Counted from the stretch's first letter, positions 1-10,085 are shown. The stretch is 64,000 bases of DNA from Gaetbulibacter_B jejuensis (GCF_039524015.1 NZ_BAAAGF010000004.1:1-64000); one strand, 5' to 3'. Numbers and translations: made by a program. Notes: generated by a model not told the origin, from the letters alone.

Positions 1-80
<80 letters not shown>

Positions 81-87
81 TTTTTAG

Positions 88-124
88 AAAAGCATTCATA
101 ATTTTATGAATGCTTTTTTTTTGT
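88..124 (+). terminator. Rho-independent terminator of the rRNA operon
   Basis: Inverted repeat AAAAGCATTCATA / TATGAATGCTTTT with a 4-base loop, followed by a run of T. It lies directly after the 5S rRNA and ends the rRNA transcript. Confidence 0.85.
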
Positions 125-235
125 TTTATAGAGCTTTCTTAATGGATTAATAGTGGTTCTTTATCTAATTAACAATTAAACTAAATAAAGTTTGAGTGCC
201 TCTTTATAGTTAAAGTTTTATTTATAAAATTGTTT

Positions 236-832
236 TTATTTAAGCAATTCATCAAACTTTAAATTATTTATAGATTCCCAAACGGATTCTCTATTCATAT
301 TATAAGCTTTAATGTTTACACCAAACCGATCATTATATAAAAAGGAAATGTCAGAATATTGTCTGTTCTTATCATAGGCTTCAATACCTTCCATACCTCT
401 TTTATTAAATGATTTTTCAATTTTGTAATCATTTTCGTTATCTACAGACATATTTTTATAAAACGAGTATTGACTTAAAAGCAAAACTCCTTTCTCACCT
501 GAGCAATCATATAATGTGATTTTTATTTTTTCTTTATTATTTCCATCATAATCGGCAATTGCTCCATTAATACCATGTGTTGACATTGGGGCATTACTAG
601 TTGTAGTTTTTTGTAAACTCATTAATTGCTTAGGGAACCAATCTTGTAATGCCTCATTTGTAATTGGTGTTATTTCTAATAAACTTTCAGTTTTACTAAT
701 AGTTTTTATGGTGTTTTTTACAGTTTTAATTTTGGTAGAAGTGTTGCCTTGTTTTGAATTTTCACTGCAAGAACTTATAACAGCTATAGTAATATTAACT
801 AGTATTAGTCTTTTTAAAAGTATTGTTTTCAT
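236..832 (-). CDS. Putative lipoprotein of unknown function (198 aa)
   Basis: The N-terminus has a basic start, a hydrophobic stretch and the lipobox-like sequence VISSC near residues 18-22, so it is probably a lipoprotein cut by signal peptidase II. The mature part is a soluble domain of about 175 residues with Lys/Asn/Thr-rich low complexity at first. I recognise no family and see no catalytic motif. The gene lies 17 bases downstream of the DUF4412 gene on the same strand and may be co-transcribed with it. The complete reading frame and lipobox make it a credible gene; its function is open. Confidence 0.75.
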   Translation of the reverse strand: MKTILLKRLILVNITIAVISSCSENSKQGNTSTKIKTVKNTIKTISKTESLLEITPITNEALQDWFPKQLMSLQKTTTSNAPMSTHGINGAIADYDGNNKEKIKITLYDCSGEKGVLLLSQYSFYKNMSVDNENDYKIEKSFNKRGMEGIEAYDKNRQYSDISFLYNDRFGVNIKAYNMNRESVWESINNLKFDELLK

Positions 833-849
833 ATTTGAATTTTATAAAC

Positions 850-2541
850 TTAGTTTTTTTTCATCCTTGCACCTGAAAATAAATCCATAGTTTTGTAATT
901 AGCTTTTTTTATAGATGTCTTTTGTTGGTTTAATGCTTTAGCAATAATGTTTACGTTGTTTTTAGATTTCTTTTTATCAATGATATCCATTTCTAAAATT
1001 AAACCATTAGAGAATTGATCTAACACCCTCGAGTCCATATCAGGAAAATCTGATGGTTTTTGAGAACCAAAATTCAAAAAGTTTGTAAGTTTTATTTTTG
1101 CATCTAATGTGTGGTACATTTTCATTATATACCTATCATCTTCAAATTGTAGCCCTTCGCAGGTATAACCAATAATGGTTTTAGCTGGTAACTTTTTTAT
1201 GTTATAATTATCTAAACTCTCTTTAGAGGTTTTAACTTCTGGTATAGGATACATTTGTAAAAAACTAGTGCCTTGAGCATCCATAAACATAACCATTGTG
1301 CTTAAGTCCATGTCAAACAGCATAGTTGTAGTTCCTGTATTTTTGTTATTTCCCATAGTCATTTTTGTAGCTTGATACGATGCGCTTTCATTAATTAAAA
1401 ACACCATCATTATGGTCTCTTTCTTTCTTGTGTTTAAGGTCATTTCTGTTTCAAGTTGCCAATTAAAGTCATAGCTTTCAGGTAAATCATTAACTGTTAC
1501 TTTATGATTTTTTATTGATCTTCTTGCCGATTTTACACTTCCTTTATTATTACTGCTATCATAATCATCGTCATCTATGTTGGTGTTTTCGGTATTTCCT
1601 CCTTTAACAATGTTTTCCATAACGCCTCCCATAAGTCCCTCTCCAACGGTTTTGACTTCTCTAGCTTGAGGCAGTTTGACTTCTACAGGTTTGTAATCAT
1701 ATACCATTAAACTTTCACCGGCTTGTCCTTGTGAACCAAAGCCATCAATAAGTTCAGCTTCTTCTGATGTTTTAGTGTAGATTTCAACTAATCTGTCTTG
1801 GTCATCAAAAAGAACGTAACTACCTTCATAACCAGGTTCGTTTAAATACTCAAACTTAGTAAACGTTTTACCTCTTAACGTTTGGGTAGTTTCATTAAAA
1901 TCATCATACCTAAAATCATCTGGCTTATATATGAATGCAAACTCTACAATTCCATTGAAAGGGTTAGCAGTCACACCTAAATCTTGCTGTTTTTCAAATT
2001 GAGCCATAAAGGGCTCAGGTGGTAGTTTATAGGCTTCAATCATCATAGTAGGAGCCATCAAACCTTGACTTTGAAGTGCTACAATTCCTGTTTTTTGGTA
2101 TTCGCCTTCGCTGTATACATACATATAACCTTCACTATCAATGAAACCAGGTTTAGGTTGTTTTGGATCTTCCATTCTAACAGCTACTTCATTGGCATCA
2201 AAAAACTGAGTTTGGTTTAAGTTTCCATTTTCGTGCATTTTTATGATAATATCTTCTTTGAAAAATGCTTTTTTAGCTTCAGTATTTTTAGTTAAAGCTG
2301 TGTTTGATGCTTCGAGTTCGCTAGTATCTTCATCTTCTTTTTTATCAGATTTTTCTTTTTTTGAAGTTGCATCATCAATAGTTTTTTCAGTTTTTTTAGA
2401 TACTACTTCATCTGTTTTATTAAGGATGGTACGTTCTGCTGCTTGTTCAGCTCTTTTTTTTAGTTTTTTTAAAAGCTGTGCTTCGGCATTTATTCCGCAA
2501 AGTAAAAATGCGCATGTTATAAAAATGAGTTTTGTTTTCAT
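850..2541 (-). CDS. Secreted DUF4412-type protein (563 aa)
   Basis: A cleavable signal peptide (about residues 1-21, ending AEA-Q) is followed by a charged Lys/Glu-rich segment up to about residue 90. A long beta-rich region follows. Its C-terminal third, around GYTCEGLQFEDD and the methionine-rich stretch before it, resembles the DUF4412 family of exported Bacteroidota proteins. Function of the family is unknown. The start codon overlaps the stop of the upstream 49-residue ORF in the arrangement ATGA, which suggests translational coupling. The family call is from recalled resemblance, not a profile search. Confidence 0.7.
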   Translation of the reverse strand: MKTKLIFITCAFLLCGINAEAQLLKKLKKRAEQAAERTILNKTDEVVSKKTEKTIDDATSKKEKSDKKEDEDTSELEASNTALTKNTEAKKAFFKEDIIIKMHENGNLNQTQFFDANEVAVRMEDPKQPKPGFIDSEGYMYVYSEGEYQKTGIVALQSQGLMAPTMMIEAYKLPPEPFMAQFEKQQDLGVTANPFNGIVEFAFIYKPDDFRYDDFNETTQTLRGKTFTKFEYLNEPGYEGSYVLFDDQDRLVEIYTKTSEEAELIDGFGSQGQAGESLMVYDYKPVEVKLPQAREVKTVGEGLMGGVMENIVKGGNTENTNIDDDDYDSSNNKGSVKSARRSIKNHKVTVNDLPESYDFNWQLETEMTLNTRKKETIMMVFLINESASYQATKMTMGNNKNTGTTTMLFDMDLSTMVMFMDAQGTSFLQMYPIPEVKTSKESLDNYNIKKLPAKTIIGYTCEGLQFEDDRYIMKMYHTLDAKIKLTNFLNFGSQKPSDFPDMDSRVLDQFSNGLILEMDIIDKKKSKNNVNIIAKALNQQKTSIKKANYKTMDLFSGARMKKN

Positions 2542-2687
2542 GATGTTTTTTTATTGATTCTTATAGATTTAACAACTTTATCGTTTAGCATTATATTTAT
2601 GATATAGTTACCATGTTTTAAATGGTCTATGCTTATATAAATATTCTGGTCGTTATTAGCTTCGTCTAATAGTTTTTCTTTTAGCAT
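2538..2687 (-). CDS. 49-residue ORF resembling the end of a T9SS sorting domain
   Basis: Reading the minus strand from ATG at 2687 gives 49 residues ending at TGA 2538-2540. The last 35 residues contain SIDHLKHGNYIINIMLNDK followed by a basic C-terminus. This matches the last beta strands of type A T9SS C-terminal sorting domains (pattern: hydrophobic-D-x-L-x-x-G-x-Y-x-hydrophobic, then a Lys-rich end). There is no signal peptide. An in-frame stop lies 18 bases before the ATG, so no larger passenger is attached. The stop overlaps the next gene by ATGA. It could be a decayed sorting-domain gene, or a short peptide that couples translation to the next gene. It fills much of an otherwise gene-free 309-base gap; I see nothing clear in 2688-2850. 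Confidence 0.5.
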   Translation of the reverse strand: MLKEKLLDEANNDQNIYISIDHLKHGNYIINIMLNDKVVKSIRINKKTS

Positions 2688-2850
2688 TACTACAGTGCTT
2701 AGTTAGACGCTATTAATTGAGAGGTCAACAAAATGTATTAAAGGGATACATTGTTTGTTTTGTAAAGTTATGATGAGAATAAAAAGTTTGATGTCAATTA
2801 TGTAACAAACTATATCAACTATGTAACATATGTCGTAAAGTTGTTGGTAT

Positions 2851-5800
2851 TTATTGATTTGAAGTGAATTCTGAAGGTGTAGACTTATAAACGTCTTTAA
2901 AGCATTTTATAAAATAGGAAGGTGTATTGAAACCGACTTGATATGCGATTTCAGAAATGTTTAAGTCAGAGTCTTTTAAAAGGTTAACCGCTAGCTTTAA
3001 GCGTTCGTTACGGATGAACTCGGTTGTTGAAAATCCTGTTATAGCTTTTAGTTTTCTGTGTAGTTGCATTCTACTCATAGCCATTTTTTTAGATAAAACA
3101 TTAGAGTTAAATGACGAGTCGATAATATAATCGTTGAGTATAGTTTTTAGTTTAGTTAAAAATTGCTGATCAACAGGAGTTGTACTTATACTGCTGAGTT
3201 CAAAATGAGCGCTATATCTTGACTGTAGTTTTTGTCTTAGCTCTATAAGCTTTTCAACACGTATTTTAAGTTTGTTACTGTTAAAAGGCTTTACAATATA
3301 ATCGTCTGCTCCAGTTTCTAATCCTTTTATTTCATTTTCGTCACCACTTTTAGCTGTGAGTAGAATTATAGGAATATGACTTGTTTTTTCGTCTTTTTTT
3401 AAAGTATTACAAAGTTCAATACCATCAATTTTAGGCATCATTATATCGCTAATGATAATATCAGGAATGTATTTTATGGCCTTTTTAATGCCACTTTCAC
3501 CATTAGGAGCTTCTTTAATGTCATAGTCATTTTTAAAAATTGAACTTATAAATTCTCTTATATCTTTATCGTCTTCAACTATTAATAAAATTGGTTTGTC
3601 CTTAGAATTATTAATAGCTTGTTCTTCAGAAGTTTCTGGAGTTTCTATGACTGTATCAAGCTCATCATTTACAGTTTTAGTGTCTTCGTTTATTTCAGAA
3701 ATATTATAAAAAGAACGCTCAATAGGTAAAGTCACCGTAAACTGAATATCATCTGTATTCATGGTGTGCGCTACAATGTTTCCATGTGATAAAATAGCTA
3801 GTTCTTTCACTAACGAAAGTCCAATGCCTACACCATCAGCATTTTTGTTGTTTTGGTAATACCTTTGAAATAGCTTGCTTAACTCTTTACTAGAAATGGT
3901 ATTTCCGTTATTAATAATTGTGATAATAATTTGACCGTTTTTTTCGATTGCAGCAAAGTAAATTTGACCGTTTACTGGAGCATATTTTACTGCGTTAGAA
4001 AGTAAATTGGTGGTGATTTTTTCGATAACATCTTTATCAAACCAAGCTTCAGGAATTGATTGAATTTTATGTGAAAAATGTATGTTTTTGTCTTTAGCTT
4101 TATATTCAAAAGAAGCTGCTATTTGTTTGAGGAATGCTGTAATATTTCCTTTAGAAACAGAGAGTTTTAAGTTTCCTGATTCTAACTTAGATAGGTCTAG
4201 TAATTGGTTGACTAGGTTTAACAATCGTTTAGAGTTGTTTTGAACTAAAGAGAGTTCTTTCTTATCATCTTCTGTTAGGTTAGACTTAGATAATTGTTTT
4301 TCGATTGGACCAGAAATAAGTGTTAATGGTGTTCGAAACTCATGAGATATATTGGTGTAAATCCTGGTTTTAAATTCATCTAATTTTTTTAAGCGCTCGG
4401 TTTCATTATGTTCAAATTGTAATTGCATTTTCATGTGCCAACGCCATTTAAAATACCTGTATAACAAATACATGCTAATTAAAAAGAGTAGTGCATAACA
4501 AACAATAGCTAGCTTGCTTAAATACCAAGGTTGTAGTATTGTGAAAGTAAATGTAGCAGGTGTAGTATTCCATACACCATCATAGTTACTTGATATTACT
4601 TTAAATGTATAATCGTTAGGAGGTAGGTTGGTGTAATGTGCTGAATTATTGTTTTCTGAGTTAATCCAATTTTCATCATGATTTACGAGTTGATATTTAT
4701 AAAGGTTACGTTCAGGTTGTGAGAAATGTAAACTAGAAAATGTAAAGGTTACAGTATTTTGATTGAATTTAAAGGTTGAGTTTTGTTTTAAAGGATAACC
4801 TTCAGTAAAAATCTCAAACTTAGAAATAATGGTTTTTGGTTTAATTGGGTTAAATGTAAGTTGGTTAGGGTTAAACCAGTTGAGACCTTCAAGACCTCCA
4901 AAATATAAGTTTTCGTTTTCGTCTTTATAGTAAGCTCCAGTGTTAAATTCTAAAGCCTGTAAACCATCATAGTTGCTGTAGTTTTCAAAAATAGTATCCT
5001 TAATGTTTAATTTACTTATACCATAATTAGTGCTCAACCATAAGTTGTTTTCTTTATCTGGTAGTATACCGTAAATCACATTGTTTGGTAAACCATCAAC
5101 TTTGTTGTAAACATCTAATGATCCGTTTATAGTATTATACTTTTTTAAACCTTTACCATTTGTGCCAATCCATAAGATTTCATTGTCATAATGCAGTGAT
5201 TTTATTTTGTCATTTAAGGATTTGATATTGGTTATTTCATTAGTCTTTAAATTTAAATTATACAACCCTTTATCATCAGTACCAATCCAAAGTGTGTGCT
5301 CATTGCCTTTTATAGCTGTTTTAATGTCATTTGTTGATAGGGTAGAATTATCAGTATTGAATTGCTTAACAATACCTTTATCTATATCGAATAAAATAAT
5401 ACCATTACGTTCGGTACACAACCAACTTTGATTATCGTTCTCTTTTATAATTCTCCAGATTGTAAGATTTGAAATTTCAGGGAATGAGTGATAGTCTCCA
5501 GAATCGGTTCTGATATTTAAACCAAATCCTTGGTGACCTATCCACAATTTATTGTTGTTGTAGAGTAAACTTATTATTCTATCGCTAGCAATTGAAGAGT
5601 TGTTAATGGTATATGTTTTATATTCATTATTATTAAAGTTGATATGTGTAAGCCCTTTACCAGATGTACCTATCCATAAATTATTATTTACATCAGTACT
5701 TATGCTTCTAACCACATCTACATTTACATTTTTAGGGACTTGATTATTTGTGAGCACATTGAATTTTATGAGGTGAGCATCATAATAGCTCGCTCCAGTT

Positions 5801-6780
5801 CCGTCAGAACCTAGCCAAATCACTCCTGTAGCGTCTTCGTATAAACATAAGATGTCATTATAATGTATGGCAAAAGGGTTGTTTTTGTCTGCTTTAAAGT
5901 TTGTAACAGTATTATTTTCAAGATTAAGAAGGTAAGCACCATTGCCATAAGTGGCAATCCATAATCTGTTTTTACTGTCTATAAGTAAGTCTTCAATGTT
6001 AAGGTCATTTGGTAATTGCGAATGTTGGTATTTTATAAAAGACACTTTGTTGTTTTCTTTTAAGTAAAGTCCTTGTCCAAAAGTTCCTAGCCATATATTG
6101 TCGTCTTTATCTTTTGTAAGCGCACTAAAGTTTGCGTTAGTGTGCGATTCAACATTAATCTCATTGTATGTGTTGTTGTTAATTTGAAATACAGCTCCTG
6201 AAGCTGCAGCTATTATAGCAGTATCAGTTTCTATAAACTCATAAATGGTTTTGAGTTTGTCATGGTCGTTTAAAACTTGTAGCGTGTCTTTAGTTGTAGT
6301 ATCAATTTTGAAGAGTCCTTTACCGTAGGTTCCTATATAGTTGTGAAGTGCTTTATCCTGAAAGATTGAACTAACATTATTAAAACGTTCTAAATGCTTA
6401 AAAGTATCGGTTTTTGGATTGTAAAGTTCTAGATTTCCTGAGTTAGTAATAATCCATAATCGATTTTGCTTATCTATATATATTTTACCAAGCTTGCTAA
6501 AATTTGGTCTTGTAATGTCTTCAAATTGCTTGTCGTAGTGTTTAAAGCTTTTACCGTTATATTTATTTAAACCATCTTGTGTAGCTAACCACAAATAACC
6601 TATGCTATCTTGGGCAATACTTATAACACTGTTTTGCGATAAACCATCATTAATGGTTAATGTGTTGAAAGAAAATGGTTTTTCGGTTATAGTTTCTTGA
6701 CCGCTACAAAAAAGTGTGTATAACACTGTTAGAAAAATAACAATGAAATTGTCAACGGTTTTGTATCTCCATAACGTCAT
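2851..6780 (-). CDS. Hybrid two-component system sensor/regulator (HTCS), 1309 aa
   Basis: One-protein two-component system of the Bacteroidota type. Order seen: signal/anchor segment (about 1-28); a long periplasmic region of two-component-regulator propeller repeats (many copies of LWIGT-like motifs, about 30-660); a Y_Y_Y domain (about 680-750); one membrane helix (about 754-776); HisKA with ISHEFRTPL and phospho-accepting His813; HATPase with the N box (LLSNAVKYA) and G box (GVGIGLSLV); a receiver domain with EDD, acceptor Asp1112 (SDIMMP) and Lys in DYIVKPF; and an AraC-type helix-turn-helix at the C-terminus. All catalytic residues are present. Family members usually sense glycans and switch on SusC/SusD loci, but none is visible nearby. 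Confidence 0.95.
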   Translation of the reverse strand: MTLWRYKTVDNFIVIFLTVLYTLFCSGQETITEKPFSFNTLTINDGLSQNSVISIAQDSIGYLWLATQDGLNKYNGKSFKHYDKQFEDITRPNFSKLGKIYIDKQNRLWIITNSGNLELYNPKTDTFKHLERFNNVSSIFQDKALHNYIGTYGKGLFKIDTTTKDTLQVLNDHDKLKTIYEFIETDTAIIAAASGAVFQINNNTYNEINVESHTNANFSALTKDKDDNIWLGTFGQGLYLKENNKVSFIKYQHSQLPNDLNIEDLLIDSKNRLWIATYGNGAYLLNLENNTVTNFKADKNNPFAIHYNDILCLYEDATGVIWLGSDGTGASYYDAHLIKFNVLTNNQVPKNVNVDVVRSISTDVNNNLWIGTSGKGLTHINFNNNEYKTYTINNSSIASDRIISLLYNNNKLWIGHQGFGLNIRTDSGDYHSFPEISNLTIWRIIKENDNQSWLCTERNGIILFDIDKGIVKQFNTDNSTLSTNDIKTAIKGNEHTLWIGTDDKGLYNLNLKTNEITNIKSLNDKIKSLHYDNEILWIGTNGKGLKKYNTINGSLDVYNKVDGLPNNVIYGILPDKENNLWLSTNYGISKLNIKDTIFENYSNYDGLQALEFNTGAYYKDENENLYFGGLEGLNWFNPNQLTFNPIKPKTIISKFEIFTEGYPLKQNSTFKFNQNTVTFTFSSLHFSQPERNLYKYQLVNHDENWINSENNNSAHYTNLPPNDYTFKVISSNYDGVWNTTPATFTFTILQPWYLSKLAIVCYALLFLISMYLLYRYFKWRWHMKMQLQFEHNETERLKKLDEFKTRIYTNISHEFRTPLTLISGPIEKQLSKSNLTEDDKKELSLVQNNSKRLLNLVNQLLDLSKLESGNLKLSVSKGNITAFLKQIAASFEYKAKDKNIHFSHKIQSIPEAWFDKDVIEKITTNLLSNAVKYAPVNGQIYFAAIEKNGQIIITIINNGNTISSKELSKLFQRYYQNNKNADGVGIGLSLVKELAILSHGNIVAHTMNTDDIQFTVTLPIERSFYNISEINEDTKTVNDELDTVIETPETSEEQAINNSKDKPILLIVEDDKDIREFISSIFKNDYDIKEAPNGESGIKKAIKYIPDIIISDIMMPKIDGIELCNTLKKDEKTSHIPIILLTAKSGDENEIKGLETGADDYIVKPFNSNKLKIRVEKLIELRQKLQSRYSAHFELSSISTTPVDQQFLTKLKTILNDYIIDSSFNSNVLSKKMAMSRMQLHRKLKAITGFSTTEFIRNERLKLAVNLLKDSDLNISEIAYQVGFNTPSYFIKCFKDVYKSTPSEFTSNQ

Positions 6781-6925
6781 AAACTACTGTATAGATTAAT
6801 TTTTTTAGGGGAGATTTTATGCTATTAACTCTACTAATATAATGAAATTTGCTTGGTTTTAGATATTTATATTATTCTATAAAAGCCCATCAACTTTTGA
6901 TTGGTTTTTATGGGTTGTAAGTTTT

Positions 6926-7984
6926 TTATTTTTTTACAATCAATTTCTTTGTTGTGTTTCCTGTTTTTGATTTAATGTTTAACAGATATATCCCTTCAGA
7001 AAGGTCTTGAACATAAAACGAATTTTCATTTAACAATTCTATGTTAAACTTTTGTCCTAGGGGGTTGGTTAATTCAATTGAAATAACATCTATAGTTTTA
7101 ATATTTTTTATTGTAACTAAACTGTTACTTGGGTTTGGAAATATTTGAATAGTTTCAATTGGGTTGCCAGCATTTCCTAGATTCAATACAGCTGAATCTG
7201 CAAATGCCCATAATGAAAAAGCATTAATATTTGTTAAAGAATGATATGATTCTCCAGCTGTTCCGCCTTCATTAGTAAATGTATTACCATTGTCTGTGCT
7301 TCTAAAAGCCGCTAAATTTGATCTTTCTAGTCCATTAAGGTCTACATCCAATAAATAGAAATAAACATCTAACTCTAAATTAGTATTGACTGTAGGATTA
7401 ATTTCATAATATCGGTTTACAGCAGTATTGCTATCAATATTTATACTACCATACCTTCTAAAAATTTCAGTGGTTCCCATAGACTCTGTTCCATTAAAAA
7501 CCTCTAAGCCAATATTCCCAAATGTGTTGGTTTCTCCTGCAGTATGATTTCTTGTTGTTGTAATATAAGTATCGTTTTCGCCAGTAATAGTGTTTGAGTT
7601 AGATTCTCCTATTATTTTAGCATTTGAAGAAAGTGTTATATGGCTATCAGTATTAAGATGAAAGTTTGCCATATCATTAAATTTAAGCTCGCTGTTTACA
7701 ATTAATGTTCCCGAAAGGGAAAAAGTTGACGTACCATATAACTCTAAATTATTAATTGTATTTGGGGTGTTGAACTCTAAACTGTAAGAGTTGCCATCTA
7801 AACCTTGCATTAATATTGAACCTCCATTTAAAACTACATTGTTGTCATTAACAAAGCTTCCATTTTTAATAGTAATACTAGTATTATCATTAAAAAGATA
7901 AGCTCCTGAGTTAACATAAAGACCTTTCTGCCCTAACGCATTTAGATATATTGATGATAGTAATATGGTTAGTAATATCTTCAT
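6926..7984 (-). CDS. Secreted protein with T9SS type A sorting domain (352 aa)
   Basis: Signal peptide at residues 1-18 (ending LNALGQ). The body (about 20-260) is rich in Asn, Thr and beta strands with repeated NGS/LNG turns, suggesting a beta-helix or adhesin-like passenger. The last 80 residues form a typical T9SS sorting domain: IQIFPNPSN start, central LGQ, then LSEGIYLLNIKSKTGNTTKK and a basic tail. PorU in this window would be the sortase that processes it. It lies 32 bases after the 208-residue gene on the same strand, probably one operon. No enzymatic motif is visible. Confidence 0.88.
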   Translation of the reverse strand: MKILLTILLSSIYLNALGQKGLYVNSGAYLFNDNTSITIKNGSFVNDNNVVLNGGSILMQGLDGNSYSLEFNTPNTINNLELYGTSTFSLSGTLIVNSELKFNDMANFHLNTDSHITLSSNAKIIGESNSNTITGENDTYITTTRNHTAGETNTFGNIGLEVFNGTESMGTTEIFRRYGSINIDSNTAVNRYYEINPTVNTNLELDVYFYLLDVDLNGLERSNLAAFRSTDNGNTFTNEGGTAGESYHSLTNINAFSLWAFADSAVLNLGNAGNPIETIQIFPNPSNSLVTIKNIKTIDVISIELTNPLGQKFNIELLNENSFYVQDLSEGIYLLNIKSKTGNTTKKLIVKK

Positions 7985-8016
7985 TTTTTTGCTTTGAATA
8001 TTTTTGAAATAATAAG

Positions 8017-8643
8017 CTATAATGAGTCAACTAAAAAGCCCCTAATTTTTACATTTATTGAAAAGTCTGAAGATGTTTCATTTGATATTCTCAATACTTC
8101 TCCACCTCTAACAACCATCAATATACCATAAGGGTCTTGGTAAATTCTGCTTTTAGGTTCTCCATTGAGCCGTATTGCACTATATTGACTTATAAATCCA
8201 CCAGGAGCTCTTCCTATTGTTGCTTCGAACTTTCCAGAAGCATTCAAACCATTAGGCTCAATTACTATTGAAGTTACTAATAAGAACTTATCATTTGGAA
8301 TAGAAGTTAAACTTGAAAGATCATCAAACCTTTCAATAGATATAAGTTGGTTAAATGACCCAGGGGAAATAGCAAAACTATATCCATAAACAGCAGTCCC
8401 TTGGTTTGGGAAAATATTATTTTCAGATGTTGTTAGGCTTGTCCAGCCATTAGCAGTATAACCTTCAAAGTCACCAGTTGCACTATAACGAACAGTACCT
8501 TCGGTAGGAGTTGTACCGTCATTTCCAATCTTTATTTTTCCATTTACATCCAAAGCTTGATTTGGAGTGTCAGTATTAATACCTACTTGAGCTAATGAAA
8601 AAAACGAAATAAGCAATGTATAAATAGTTAATTGTGTTTTCAT
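8017..8643 (-). CDS. Small secreted tail-fibre-like protein (208 aa)
   Basis: Signal peptide (about 1-18, ending SLAQ). It is followed directly by VGINTDTPNQALDVNGKIKIG, the short head motif common to Bacteroidota proteins related to phage tail fibres and endosialidase-chaperone proteins. The rest is a compact beta-rich domain without recognisable catalytic residues and without a sorting domain of its own. It is first in a probable two-gene unit with the T9SS-sorted protein, so both may act together at the surface; that link is inference from position only. Confidence 0.72.
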   Translation of the reverse strand: MKTQLTIYTLLISFFSLAQVGINTDTPNQALDVNGKIKIGNDGTTPTEGTVRYSATGDFEGYTANGWTSLTTSENNIFPNQGTAVYGYSFAISPGSFNQLISIERFDDLSSLTSIPNDKFLLVTSIVIEPNGLNASGKFEATIGRAPGGFISQYSAIRLNGEPKSRIYQDPYGILMVVRGGEVLRISNETSSDFSINVKIRGFLVDSL

Positions 8644-8848
8644 AAATAATTAGTGTTTTGTTTATACGGCATAAAATTATATATGCTTGACACTAAATGA
8701 TATAACTATTGTAACACAATATGCAATATATGTAACATAAAGTAGTTTTACTTGTATTGTTAAATATTGGAAGCTAAAAAAATAGTAGGTAGCTTACTAA
8801 GTTTTTTCTTTGTAAGAAAAAGGAAGAATCGCAGGTGAAATAATAAAA

Positions 8849-8882
8849 ACAAAAAAGACTGTCTTTTCAAACAGCCTTTTCT
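8849..8882 (-). terminator. Terminator after the acyl-CoA dehydrogenase gene
   Basis: On the minus strand AAAGGCTGT pairs with ACAGTCTTT (one G-T pair) across an 8-base loop, followed by a T run. It lies just past the stop of the dehydrogenase. Confidence 0.7.
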
Positions 8883-8903
8883 AAAATATATATTATAAAT
8901 AAT

Positions 8904-10046
8904 TTATCCTTTTATAACACCTCTCGAAATTACAATTTTTTGAATTTCAGAAGTACCTTCATATATCTGAGTAATTTTAGCATCACGCATTAATCGTTCA
9001 ACATGGTATTCTTTTACAAAACCATTTCCACCATGAATTTGAACCGCTTCAACAGTTTGTTCCATTGCAACTTTACTAGCATACAATTTTGCCATTGCAC
9101 TAGACATGTCGTAGTTATTGCCTTGGTCTTTATCCCAAGCAGCTTTCATTACAAGCATTCTAGCAGCTTCAATTTCGGTAGCCATATCTGCTAATTTAAA
9201 AGCAATGGCTTGGTGGTTGCAAATTTCAGTGCCAAACGCTTTACGTTCTTTAGAGTATTTAAGTGCTAACTCATAAGCTCCAGAAGCAATACCTAAAGCT
9301 TGAGACGCAATACCTATTCTACCACCAGATAATGTTTTCATAGCGAATTTAAAACCAAACCCGTCTTCACCAATTCTATTTTCTTTAGGCACTTTTACAT
9401 CATTAAACTGTAATGTATGTGTGTCACTTCCTCTAATACCTAATTTATCTTCTTTAGGACCTACATCAAAACCAGGCATACCTTTTTCAACTATAAAAGC
9501 ATTAATACCTCTATGTCCTTTATCTTTATCAGTTTGTGCAATCACTAAATAAACATCACTACGACCTCCATTTGTTATCCAGTTTTTAGTACCATTCAAT
9601 AAGTAATGGTCTCCCATGTCTATAGCAGTTGTTCTTTGAGAAGTTGCATCACTACCAGCTTCAGGTTCACTTAAGCAAAATGCACCAATAAATTCTCCAG
9701 TGGCAAGTTTAGTAAGGTACTTTTGTTTTTGTTCTTCGCTACCATAAGCTTCAAGTCCATAACACACCAATGAGTTATTTACAGAAACCATAACCGAAGC
9801 AGAAGCATCAATTTTTGATAACTCTTCCATTATAAGCACATAAGATATGGCATCCATTCCGCTTCCACCATATTTAGGGTCAACCATAATTCCCATAAAA
9901 CCAAGATCTCCCATTTTTCTAACAAGTTCTTGTGGAAATTGTTGTTTCTCATCACGTTCAATTACTCCTGGTAATAATTCGGTTTGAGCAAAATCGCGAG
10001 CAGCATCGCGAATCATTAGATGTTCTTCTGTAAGATTAAAATCCAT
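8904..10046 (-). CDS. Acyl-CoA dehydrogenase (380 aa)
   Basis: FAD enzyme that introduces the first double bond in acyl-CoA beta-oxidation or branched-chain amino-acid breakdown. Seen: N-terminal helical domain; FAD/substrate segments FCLSEPEAGSDA and NWITNGG; and the C-terminal signature IYEGTSEIQ, where Glu363 fits the catalytic base of the short-chain (butyryl-CoA type) subfamily. Length of 380 is typical. The frame is open upstream to a TTG at 10088, but that TTG lies inside the -7 promoter box. I therefore start at ATG 10046, which gives the usual MDFNLTEEH N-terminus. Exact chain-length specificity cannot be read. It is divergent from anmK. Confidence 0.93.
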   Translation of the reverse strand: MDFNLTEEHLMIRDAARDFAQTELLPGVIERDEKQQFPQELVRKMGDLGFMGIMVDPKYGGSGMDAISYVLIMEELSKIDASASVMVSVNNSLVCYGLEAYGSEEQKQKYLTKLATGEFIGAFCLSEPEAGSDATSQRTTAIDMGDHYLLNGTKNWITNGGRSDVYLVIAQTDKDKGHRGINAFIVEKGMPGFDVGPKEDKLGIRGSDTHTLQFNDVKVPKENRIGEDGFGFKFAMKTLSGGRIGIASQALGIASGAYELALKYSKERKAFGTEICNHQAIAFKLADMATEIEAARMLVMKAAWDKDQGNNYDMSSAMAKLYASKVAMEQTVEAVQIHGGNGFVKEYHVERLMRDAKITQIYEGTSEIQKIVISRGVIKG

Positions 10047-10085
10047 ATGTAGTGATAAAATTATTGATTTGTTAAAAAATGATGT

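Noticed and set aside
2243..2557. 104-residue plus-strand ORF opposite the DUF4412 gene
   Set aside because: Ser/Phe/Val-rich antisense shadow of the charged N-terminal part of the real gene.
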